55,376 bases of DNA, from contig JBBDXJ010000009.1 in NCBI GenBank assembly GCA_040902445.1, positions 1 to 55,376 of the forward strand, given 5' to 3'. Position numbers and translations under genes: made by a program. This DNA is from Chryseosolibacter sp040902445. GTDB lineage: Bacteria; Bacteroidota; Bacteroidia; Cytophagales; Cyclobacteriaceae. The notes below the pieces were generated by a model. That model had not been told where the DNA came from. It saw nothing but the letters and a program-made list of their open reading frames with translations, and made no database searches. Position 1 is the stretch's first letter; every line of letters starts with the position of its first letter. Shown in pieces: positions 25,266 through 31,892 of this stretch.

Positions 25266-25760
25266 TTAAAATTCAATAAGCACCTGATTTTTTTCCACGC
25301 CCTCTCCCATTTTTACCTTCACAGACTTCACCCTTGCATCTCCGGGGGCCTTGATTATATTCTCCATTTTCATGGCCTCCAGGATCAATAGGGTATCACC
25401 GGCTTTAACCTCGTCACCATCTTTTACTTTTAGGTCGATGATCAGGCCTGGCATGGGGGCCCTGACATTGTTGACCCTGGCTCCGGCGTTCGCATTCATC
25501 CCCATTTTTTCGAGAAGCACATCAAACTTATCCTTTAAAACGACGGGGTACTTTCTGCCGTTGATTTTAATAGTAAAACGTTTTCCTGCCGCGTCCCTTT
25601 CAACCACCTCAGCCCGATAACTTTGTTGGTTCATCAAAATATGAAAATACCGTCCTTCAATTTCGCTCACATCCCAATTGACAGTTTTTCCATTCACGGT
25701 GAAGCCACTATCCGTGATCACAATTTCAAATTCCTGATTGTTAACCTGCGCGGTGTACAT
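25266..25760 (-). CDS. biotin carboxyl carrier protein of an acyl-CoA carboxylase
   Basis: A 164-residue protein. The C-terminal ~75 residues form a biotinyl domain (APMPGLIIDLKVKDGDEVKAG, then LEAMKMEN with the biotinylated Lys). The N-terminal half (residues 1-90) is a beta-rich linker domain as found in propionyl- or methylcrotonyl-type acyl-CoA carboxylase carrier subunits of Bacteroidota. The carboxylase and transferase subunits are not in this window. ATG 25760 stands four bases beyond a TACTTTTG promoter element, so the transcript would have little or no leader. Confidence 0.88.
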   Translation of the reverse strand: MYTAQVNNQEFEIVITDSGFTVNGKTVNWDVSEIEGRYFHILMNQQSYRAEVVERDAAGKRFTIKINGRKYPVVLKDKFDVLLEKMGMNANAGARVNNVRAPMPGLIIDLKVKDGDEVKAGDTLLILEAMKMENIIKAPGDARVKSVKVKMGEGVEKNQVLIEF

Positions 25761-25764
25761 GGCT

Positions 25765-25772
25765 CAAAAGTA
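25765..25772 (-). promoter_or_regulatory. -7 promoter element TACTTTTG for the biotin carrier gene
   Basis: A minus-strand match to TAnnTTTG ending four bases before the ATG at 25760. If used, transcription would begin at or just inside the coding start. An alternative start of translation further inside cannot be excluded. Confidence 0.35.
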
Positions 25773-25803
25773 AAATTCTCACGGTATAATTCATATTTAT
25801 TGT

Positions 25804-25811
25804 TAAATTTG
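25804..25811 (+). promoter_or_regulatory. -7 promoter element TAAATTTG of the riboswitch transcript
   Basis: A TAnnTTTG match directly upstream of the TPP riboswitch. Transcription would start near 25817, so the RNA would begin around the TCCTCA segment that can pair with the riboswitch's closing stem. Confidence 0.5.
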
Positions 25812-25815
25812 TGCG

Positions 25816-25945
25816 TCCTCAAATAGTGAGGAAAAGGGGTGCCTAAAAACAACGGGCTGAGAATATACCCATAGAACCTGATGCCGGTAATGCGGCCGAA
25901 GGGAGGCAAGGTCTGCCTGCAGCACGAAAGTCCTCACCGCAGACC
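25816..25945 (+). ncRNA. TPP (THI-element) riboswitch with expression platform
   Basis: The aptamer's conserved parts are present in order: GGGGTGCC at 25836-25843, CTGAGA at 25857-25862, ACCTGAT at 25876-25882, and GGTAATGCGG then CCGAAGGGA ending at 25904. These match the thiamine pyrophosphate sensor. The outer stem is not formed by directly flanking bases. Instead GTGAGGA (25826-25832) can pair with TCCTCAC (25931-25937), leaving 26 extra bases inside the stem. TCCTCA (25816-25821) and the pair GGTCTGC/GCAGACC (25910-25916/25939-25945) compete with it. High TPP should lower expression of the TonB receptor gene downstream. Confidence 0.9.
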
Positions 25946-25958
25946 GGGTTAAACAAAC

Positions 25959-25982
25959 GCACTGCATTCCCCTGTGTAGTGC
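25959..25982 (+). promoter_or_regulatory. small hairpin before the TonB receptor start
   Basis: GCACT at 25959-25963 pairs with AGTGC at 25978-25982 across a 14-base loop, 19 bases before the ATG at 26002. There is no T run behind it, so control of ribosome access is more likely than termination. The stem is short and may be chance. Confidence 0.3.
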
Positions 25983-26001
25983 AGGTTTAAACAAATCAAT
26001 C

Positions 26002-28509
26002 ATGTTAAAAAAATTTTTTGTACGTCGTAGAGACAAGGCCTGCCTTGTCTCTGTCCCGATCACAATTTTTTTGTTGCTGTCTTCATTCACCTACGGGCAG
26101 CATTCAGTCTCGGGCGTGGTGCGTGATGCCGAAACGAATGAATCCCTGGTCAATGCAACGGTCCAGGTAAAGGATACAGATCTTACACTTACCGATCCAT
26201 TCGGCCGGTTCCGGTTCGGCAATGTTTCCGCAGGCAAGATCGTTGTTGTCGTCACTTACGTCGGCTACAAAGATCAGGAACAAACCCTTGATATATCCGC
26301 GGATGCCGAACTGGAGATAATGATGGAGCCTGTTTCCATTATCACCGATGCTGTAGTCGTCAGGGCTACACGCGCGACGGGAATAACACCAACCACGTTT
26401 ACAAACATTACAAGAGAAAAGATCGAAGCTCAAAATTTCGGTCAGGATGTTCCCTTTCTTCTGAACTGGACCCCATCAGTGGTCACCACTTCAGATGCCG
26501 GAACCGGAATAGGATATACAGGGATTCGCATCCGCGGAAGCGACCCGACGCGAATAAATGTCACCATTAACGGGATACCGTACAACGACAGTGAATCCGC
26601 AGGAACATTCTGGGTCGACATCCCGGATATTGCTTCTTCGGCGGAAAGCATCCAGATACAACGCGGAGTGGGGACTTCCACAAACGGCGCCGGAGCATTC
26701 GGCGCAACGATCAACCTGCAAACCAATCTGAGACGCGATGAGCCATATGCTGAAGTCAGCAACGCATTCGGTTCGTTCAATACCCGAAAACACACCTTTA
26801 ACTTCGGAACGGGATTGATCAATGATCATTTCGCCGTGGATGGCCGGCTTTCAAAAATTGCTTCCGATGGCTTCATCGACCGCGCATTCAGCGATCTGCA
26901 GTCGTATTATTTCTCCGGAGGATACTACTCCGAAAAAACCATGCTGAAGGCTCTCTTCTTCGGTGGAAAGGAACGAACCTACCAAAGCTGGTACGGTGTT
27001 CCGGAATCGCGACTTAAGAATGACACAGATGCGATGCTTGTAACAGCGACGAACGAGGGATGGAACGAAGAACAAACGAATAATTTGTTGCAATCCGACA
27101 GCCGCACTTTCAATCCCTACCTTTACGACAATCAGGTTGATGACTACAGACAAGACCATTATCAATTGCATTTTTCACATCAGCCCCTGTCTGCGTTTAC
27201 GATAAACGCATCATTGCATTACACTCCCGGAAAAGGGTATTATGAAGAGTACCGCTATGAAAATAATTTTGCGGATTACGGTCTGCCTGATCTAATAATC
27301 GATGATGATGAAAGCGCCGCCGAAAACGACACGATCACTACCACAGACCTGATTCGGCGGAGGTGGCTCGATAATGATTTCTATGGTTTTACCTGGTCGC
27401 TGAATTATGACGTGAATGACTGGAACATTATTGCCGGCGGCGCGTGGAACCGTTATGATGGCAACCACTTTGGCCAGATCGTCTGGTCTTCCCGGGCAAG
27501 TGTGCCGCATGAGCACACCTATTATTTTAACAACGGCGATAAGCGTGATCTCAATACTTACGTGAAAGTGAATTACCAGTTTTCCGATAGATTAAATGTC
27601 TTTGCAGATCTTCAATTCCGGAAAATAAATTATGAAGTTTCCGGGACGGAAAACAATCTCCGCCAGGTAGAGGTGAACGCGCAATTCAATTTTTTCAATC
27701 CGAAAGCAGGCCTCACGTATTCACTGTCAGACGAAAGCCAGTTGTACGCTTCCTACGCCGTTGCCAACCGCGAACCTGTCAGAGACGACTTTCTGGATTT
27801 TGAAGGGAACAGCCCTGAACATGAAACCTTGAAAAATCTCGAAGTCGGTTACCGGGGAAGCGGGAAAGCACACACCATTCAGGTAAACTATTATCTTATG
27901 AACTACACCAATCAATTGGTCCTTACGGGAGAACTAAATGACGTCGGCGCTTTTATCAGAACCAACGCAGGAAAAAGCTATCGCATGGGCTTTGAACTGC
28001 AGGGAATGTTAAAAGTATCCGACAAGCTGCTGTGGAATGGAAACGTTACAGTGAGCAGAAATAAAATTCAGGAGTATAAAGAAATAATGGAAGATTACGG
28101 TCCCGGTTTCAGCGGATTCGGCCTCATGGAAAAAACTTTTAAAGACACGGATATTGCATTTTCCCCCGCGTTGATCACGGGCTCTTCCCTGTCCTTTCGC
28201 CCTTTTAAAGATGCGGACATTACGCTGCTGACAAAATACGTAAGTGACCAGTACCTCGATAATACAGCGAACGATGGCCGTAGCATTGCCGCCTACCTTG
28301 TTAATGATCTGCGTTTTAGTTATTCCTGGCATCCGTCATTTGTAAAGGAAATTAATTTCAGCTTGCTCATTAACAATATCTTTGATGAAGCGTATGAATC
28401 GAATGGTTTTACCTACGGATATCTGGCCGGGCTCACCGAATACCGTGAAAATTTCTATTACCCGCAGGCGGGCCGGAATTTTATGGGAATGATCGGGATA
28501 AAATTGTGA
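26002..28509 (+). CDS. TonB-dependent outer membrane receptor, probably for thiamine
   Basis: An 835-residue receptor. Residues 1-32 are a basic start and hydrophobic signal peptide ending near TYGQ. Residues 33-110 are a carboxypeptidase-regulatory-like domain (VSGVVRDAETNESLVNATVQ). The plug runs from about 120 (TFTNITREKIEAQNFGQDVP, then GIGYTGIRIRGSDPTRINVT) to about 240, and the rest is a beta-barrel ending FYYPQAGRNFMGMIGIKL with the terminal aromatic-rich strand. A TPP riboswitch lies in its leader, so the likely cargo is thiamine or a precursor, as for thiamine-regulated receptors known in Bacteroidota. The usual inner-membrane partner pnuT does not follow. A palindromic repeat (26028-26051) encodes part of the signal-peptide n-region, RRDKACLVS. 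Confidence 0.92.
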   Translation: MLKKFFVRRRDKACLVSVPITIFLLLSSFTYGQHSVSGVVRDAETNESLVNATVQVKDTDLTLTDPFGRFRFGNVSAGKIVVVVTYVGYKDQEQTLDISADAELEIMMEPVSIITDAVVVRATRATGITPTTFTNITREKIEAQNFGQDVPFLLNWTPSVVTTSDAGTGIGYTGIRIRGSDPTRINVTINGIPYNDSESAGTFWVDIPDIASSAESIQIQRGVGTSTNGAGAFGATINLQTNLRRDEPYAEVSNAFGSFNTRKHTFNFGTGLINDHFAVDGRLSKIASDGFIDRAFSDLQSYYFSGGYYSEKTMLKALFFGGKERTYQSWYGVPESRLKNDTDAMLVTATNEGWNEEQTNNLLQSDSRTFNPYLYDNQVDDYRQDHYQLHFSHQPLSAFTINASLHYTPGKGYYEEYRYENNFADYGLPDLIIDDDESAAENDTITTTDLIRRRWLDNDFYGFTWSLNYDVNDWNIIAGGAWNRYDGNHFGQIVWSSRASVPHEHTYYFNNGDKRDLNTYVKVNYQFSDRLNVFADLQFRKINYEVSGTENNLRQVEVNAQFNFFNPKAGLTYSLSDESQLYASYAVANREPVRDDFLDFEGNSPEHETLKNLEVGYRGSGKAHTIQVNYYLMNYTNQLVLTGELNDVGAFIRTNAGKSYRMGFELQGMLKVSDKLLWNGNVTVSRNKIQEYKEIMEDYGPGFSGFGLMEKTFKDTDIAFSPALITGSSLSFRPFKDADITLLTKYVSDQYLDNTANDGRSIAAYLVNDLRFSYSWHPSFVKEINFSLLINNIFDEAYESNGFTYGYLAGLTEYRENFYYPQAGRNFMGMIGIKL
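26028..26051. repeat. palindromic repeat inside the receptor gene
   Basis: GAGACAAGGC (26030-26039) and GCCTTGTCTC (26042-26051) are perfect reverse complements around CT; TA precedes the left arm. The identical 24 bases occur at 36116-36139 and, interrupted, at 30343-30397. Here the element lies in frame in the signal-peptide region, and its TAG is out of frame. Confidence 0.85.
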
Positions 28510-28685
28510 TCGATTATCCTTCCTCTGTCAGATTGCTTCAACTTGCGGTAGACAACCGGGTTCGACTGGCGATCTCGGAATGCAGCTTAGCGAATTTATT
28601 CTACCTTTCTTTTGATATCTATAAAATCAAAGATGCCATTTCAAAACTTTCAGATAAATCCTTCACTTCCCGTTTATACTCCTGA
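28506..28685 (+). CDS. possible 59-residue reading frame after the receptor
   Basis: Starts with GTG overlapping the receptor stop codon (GTGA) and encodes MIDYPSSVRLLQ to a stop at 28683-28685. Composition is ordinary for a soluble helical peptide, but no family is recognised and there is no other support. It may be a chance frame or a decayed gene. The remaining bases up to 28867 hold only the promoter element at 28838. Confidence 0.15.
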   Translation: MIDYPSSVRLLQLAVDNRVRLAISECSLANLFYLSFDIYKIKDAISKLSDKSFTSRLYS

Positions 28686-28837
28686 CGAATTCATGAAAGG
28701 CCTGGCATAGCAGGATTTTTGATAGTGGGTTTTGTTCCGAAAATTTTCACGATCATAGAGTTATTGGACTCCCTCAATACTTCAAACTGCCGGCCTGCTC
28801 CTGCCATTCGCATGGACCGAAAGCCTGATAAAAACAG

Positions 28838-28845
28838 TACCTTTG
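28838..28845 (+). promoter_or_regulatory. -7 promoter element TACCTTTG for the UbiA gene
   Basis: A TAnnTTTG match 22 bases before the ATG at 28868; no convincing -33 TTTG. It is the only notable signal in the otherwise featureless second half of the 358-base gap 28510-28867. Confidence 0.4.
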
Positions 28846-28867
28846 AAAATAATCCCAGCCGTTTTCC

Positions 28868-29722
28868 ATGGATGCAAAATTCCGCTTAAAAAGATTTGTT
28901 GTTTCATTTGCACGGCTCACGCGGGTGTGGAATCTCGTCATTATTGCCTTTGCCCAATATTTTACGGCTGCCTTTTTGATCGACATGAAAACAGTTTTAG
29001 ATCCCCGCCTTTTTATTCTTTCCACATCAACGGTGCTGATCGCTGCCGCCGGTTACACTATTAACGATTACTACGACATTAAGATTGATCTTATCAATAA
29101 ACCACAACGGGTGGTGATTGGCAAAAGCATAACCCGCCGCTACGCCATCCTGTTTCATACGCTTTTATCCGTAGCCGGCGTTGTTTTGGGATTATTTCTG
29201 AGCTGGAAAATTGCAGCGGTAAATTTTGCTTCTGCCACCGTTCTGTGGTGGTATTCCAATGATCTGAAGCGGCAACCCTTTATCGGAAATCTTGTGGTAG
29301 CCCTTCTTACAGGCATTGCCATCTGGCTCGTTGACTCCTTATATAAGACAGGTCACATGCTCATCATCACCTACGCCGGCTTTGCGTTCTTTATGACCCT
29401 GATCCGCGAGATCATCAAGGATATGGAAGACCTTAAAGGCGATCATACTTTTGGATGCCAGACGCTCCCTATCGTCTGGGGTATGCGCAAGACAAAATAT
29501 TTTATTTATGCCATTCTCGCCATCTTCCTTATGACCGTGATGCTCTTGAATTTTTACTACGGAAATCTGCCGTTGCATTACCTTTTGATTTTCTTATTTC
29601 TCCCTTTATTGTGGTTCCTCATCCGCCTTATCAGGGCAGACACAAAAAAAGATTTCGCATGGCTGAGCAGTTTTTGCAAAATCATACTGCTGTTGGGCAT
29701 TTTCAGCATGGCCTTTATTTGA
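28868..29722 (+). CDS. UbiA-family prenyltransferase
   Basis: A 284-residue membrane protein with about eight helices. The first prenyl-diphosphate/Mg2+ motif is NDYYDIKIDLINKPQR (N-D-x-x-D-x-x-x-D), the second is REIIKDMEDLKGD. This arrangement is closest to geranylgeranylglycerol-phosphate-type and related Bacteroidota UbiA enzymes rather than MenA or heme O synthase, although the acceptor cannot be told. It stands just upstream of purN, with 44 bases between. Confidence 0.88.
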   Translation: MDAKFRLKRFVVSFARLTRVWNLVIIAFAQYFTAAFLIDMKTVLDPRLFILSTSTVLIAAAGYTINDYYDIKIDLINKPQRVVIGKSITRRYAILFHTLLSVAGVVLGLFLSWKIAAVNFASATVLWWYSNDLKRQPFIGNLVVALLTGIAIWLVDSLYKTGHMLIITYAGFAFFMTLIREIIKDMEDLKGDHTFGCQTLPIVWGMRKTKYFIYAILAIFLMTVMLLNFYYGNLPLHYLLIFLFLPLLWFLIRLIRADTKKDFAWLSSFCKIILLLGIFSMAFI

Positions 29723-29766
29723 TTGCATCATTCTTTTCCCTTTTTTGCATCCTAATATTTGCGGTC

Positions 29767-30345
29767 ATGTCGTCAAAAAAATTCAGGGTGGCGGTATTTG
29801 CTTCGGGGAGCGGCACCAATGCGGAGGAGGTGTTCAAATATTTTAAGAACCATTCATCCATTGACGTGGTCCTGCTGTTGAGCAACAAGCCGAGCGCTTT
29901 CGTCTTGCAGCGCGCGAAAGACCACGGGATCAAAAGTGTGGTTTTCAACCGCCAGGAATTCCAGGACGGAACTCTTATTCGTTCCGAACTCGACAATGCG
30001 CGCGTGACCAATATCGTACTAGCCGGATTTTTATGGCTTATCCCCGACTACCTTCTCAAAAGTTTTCCCGGCAGGATCATCAACATTCATCCCGCGTTGT
30101 TGCCAAAGTACGGAGGCAAAGGCATGTACGGGTTAAAAATACATCAAGCCGTTAAAGCCGCCCGCGAACGGGAAACCGGGATCACCATCCACGTAGTCAA
30201 TGACCGGTACGACGAAGGTAGAATATTGTTTCAGGGAAAATGCCCTGTGAGTGAAGATCAAACGCCGCAGGAAATTGCATCCTGTGTGCTGAGGCTGGAG
30301 CATGAGCACTATCCGAAGGTGATTGAAAAATGGATTTTGTCTTAG
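29767..30345 (+). CDS. purN: phosphoribosylglycinamide formyltransferase
   Basis: Transfers a formyl group from 10-formyl-THF to GAR in purine synthesis. From ATG 29767 it has 192 residues, the normal length; the same frame is open far upstream into the UbiA gene but that part is not homologous. Motifs: FASGSGTNAEEVFKYF at the phosphate-binding start, VLAGFLWLIP, the catalytic NIHPALLPKYGGKGMYG (Asn and His) and HVVNDRYDEG (Asp). Its stop codon TAG is the beginning of a palindromic repeat. Confidence 0.93.
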   Translation: MSSKKFRVAVFASGSGTNAEEVFKYFKNHSSIDVVLLLSNKPSAFVLQRAKDHGIKSVVFNRQEFQDGTLIRSELDNARVTNIVLAGFLWLIPDYLLKSFPGRIINIHPALLPKYGGKGMYGLKIHQAVKAARERETGITIHVVNDRYDEGRILFQGKCPVSEDQTPQEIASCVLRLEHEHYPKVIEKWILS

Positions 30346-30397
30346 AGACAAGGCCTGCCTGCCCGTCCGAAGTTTTAGCGAAGGCGGGCCTTGTCTC
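30343..30397. repeat. palindromic repeat at the purN stop, with a second palindrome nested in it
   Basis: GAGACAAGGC (30345-30354) and GCCTTGTCTC (30388-30397) are the arms of the 26028/36116 element; the TAG before it is the purN stop. Between the arms lies a second palindrome: GCCTGCCCG (30357-30365) and GGCGGGC (30383-30389), resembling the one in the gene at 34868. The whole would fold as one long RNA hairpin and may help terminate purN. Confidence 0.75.
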
Positions 30398-30414
30398 CGC
30401 CATGCCAAAAATCG

Positions 30415-30458
30415 GTTGCCAGTGTGGGATATCACCGGCCATCCGGCAACTGGCAACC
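30415..30458. terminator. inverted repeat between convergent purN and cyclase genes
   Basis: GGTTGCCAG (30415-30423) and CTGGCAACC (30450-30458) form a 9-bp stem with a 26-base loop. It belongs to the GTTGCC repeat family seen near 21559. It lies 11 bases from the end of the minus-strand cyclase gene, so it could act as a two-way terminator, though T runs are weak. Confidence 0.4.
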
Positions 30459-30469
30459 GGTAACTGATT

Positions 30470-31129
30470 TCACCACACCGCATACGCCCTCACGGGAAAC
30501 GTACCAACACCTTTGAACTTCGGGGGTACAGCGTTGAAGTGAAAATGTTTCTTGGGCAATTCGCGGAGATTGCAAAGGTGTTCAACGATGAGGATACCCG
30601 CTTTCAGTAACACCGAATGGACAGGGCGACTTCTGCCGCGCGTGTCGTCGATGTTGTGAGAATCAATACCAACGAGAGCCGCGCCCTGATCTCTTAAATA
30701 AACGGCGGCCTCCTCGGTAAGATAAGGATGCTTTTCAAAGTACGTATCAGTTCTCCAGTGCTCACTCCAGTTGGTATTAACCAGTACCGCTTTGCCCCGG
30801 ACGTCCTTCATCTCAAAAAATTTGCGGCCGACCTCTATACCATTTCTGTAATTGGCTTCAATCAAAACACCCTCGAGGTTGGCACATCGGTACAATGTTA
30901 TTTCACTGAGATCCTCGCCGTTTTCGTATCGATGGAAAGGGCAATCCAGGTAGGTTCCGGTATTGGCCACCATTTCGATCTTCCCTATTTGAAATTCTGT
31001 TCCCGCCTCATATAACTCCCTCGATCGTTCGCGGCTCAGGTAATCGCACACAAGCGGAGCGGGCAGACCTTTGTAAGTGATCATTCCTGACTCAATGGTG
31101 TGGCTGAGATCAATAAAATTTACCGGCAT
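30470..31129 (-). CDS. cyclase-family protein (kynurenine-formamidase-like)
   Basis: A 219-residue protein of the cyclase/KynB family, metal-dependent amide or ester hydrolases. It opens FIDLSHTIESGMITYKGLPA. The family's metal motif H-x-G-T-H-x-D-x-P-x-H reads here NTGTYLDCPFH, so the first two His are Asn and Tyr while Asp and the last His remain; a later HNIDD probably contributes. This suggests a non-standard or mononuclear site. It follows a thioesterase gene by 7 bases and lies in a minus-strand group with homogentisate dioxygenase, which points to aromatic amino acid breakdown. Substrate unproven. Confidence 0.82.
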   Translation of the reverse strand: MPVNFIDLSHTIESGMITYKGLPAPLVCDYLSRERSRELYEAGTEFQIGKIEMVANTGTYLDCPFHRYENGEDLSEITLYRCANLEGVLIEANYRNGIEVGRKFFEMKDVRGKAVLVNTNWSEHWRTDTYFEKHPYLTEEAAVYLRDQGAALVGIDSHNIDDTRGRSRPVHSVLLKAGILIVEHLCNLRELPKKHFHFNAVPPKFKGVGTFPVRAYAVW

Positions 31130-31136
31130 AGCACAA

Positions 31137-31580
31137 TCATACTTTTTGCTTCGGAATCAATTCAAAATCCTGCGCTTTTGGAAATCTTTCAAATACATCA
31201 ATAACGAACGGACTGGGCACAGCAAGTTTTCGCTTCGCGAGATCGATCCAGGCGCCGTCAATATTGATAATGGCTGCAAGCGATCCATCGCCCTTTATTA
31301 AATGATGTCTTAAGCTCCACCGCGCAAAATCCTCCCGGCATTTGACCATCTCCACGTCAATAGTGATCGTATCCTCAAACATGATCTCGCGTTTAAATAT
31401 ACCTTCTTCCCGGAAAAGTACAGGACCGATCATTAACTCCTCAAGTTTTTTCATAGTCAACCCCTGCGCACTCAACGCATTCATGCGCATGGAAGCTCCA
31501 TAATCATAATACACTGAATGGCGCAAATGTCTGTTGGCATCAATATCAGCCCAACGGATCTGAACGGCTTGTTTAAACAT
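31137..31580 (-). CDS. acyl-CoA thioesterase (hot-dog fold)
   Basis: A 147-residue hot-dog-fold protein. It begins VQIRWADIDANRHLRHSVYY, the 4-hydroxybenzoyl-CoA-thioesterase/YbgC signature with the catalytic Asp in the WADIDANRH segment, and has IFKREIMFEDTITIDVEMV. It hydrolyses a CoA thioester, acyl chain unknown. It is 7 bases upstream of the cyclase-family gene on the same strand, so the two are probably co-transcribed. Confidence 0.85.
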   Translation of the reverse strand: MFKQAVQIRWADIDANRHLRHSVYYDYGASMRMNALSAQGLTMKKLEELMIGPVLFREEGIFKREIMFEDTITIDVEMVKCREDFARWSLRHHLIKGDGSLAAIINIDGAWIDLAKRKLAVPSPFVIDVFERFPKAQDFELIPKQKV

Positions 31581-31892
31581 AGAGGGGTATAGGGTATATA
31601 AGGTATAGGGAATACGGTGGATGGAAGAAAAAGGTTGAAAGGTAAGGTTGAAAGGTAAGGTTTGAAGAGTCTGAAATGTTTATTGTGTTTTTAAGCGTAA
31701 CTAATTAATATTCAATATTATACAATGTGGTAGTATTTGAATTTTCCGCTTCTGTAACTCAATGTATACGCCTTCACAACAAAAAACCCACGCAACCCTC
31801 AAAATCCCAATACAGACAAGAACAACGGCGCAAAACAATTTAGCCGCACGCCCAACTCGCCACTCACCATTCACCACTCACCAAACCAACCC
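31581..31892. other. 312-base intergenic region, low complexity
   Basis: Holds short near-repeats, GGTATA-type around 31585-31615, three AAGGTTGAAAGGTAAGG-like units at 31631-31664 and CACCATTC/CACCACTC units at 31860-31885. I see no credible gene, promoter or terminator. It separates homogentisate dioxygenase from the thioesterase gene and may isolate them transcriptionally. Confidence 0.5.

Noticed and set aside
25904..25918. AGGCA/TGCCT hairpin after the TPP aptamer as a copy of the palindromic repeat at 26028
   Set aside because: It shares the GGCAAGG and TGCC words by chance only; length and arm sequence differ, so I kept it as part of the expression platform.
28774..29025. Minus-strand frame overlapping the start of the UbiA gene
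   Set aside because: It is antisense to a clear UbiA protein and has no recognisable content.
29455..29766. In-frame extension of purN into the UbiA gene
   Set aside because: It overlaps conserved UbiA coding sequence in another frame; the PurN start motif follows ATG 29767 directly.
31631..31664. Possible CRISPR-like repeats
   Set aside because: The AAGGTTGAAAGG units are directly adjacent with no spacers, short and irregular; no cas genes are present.
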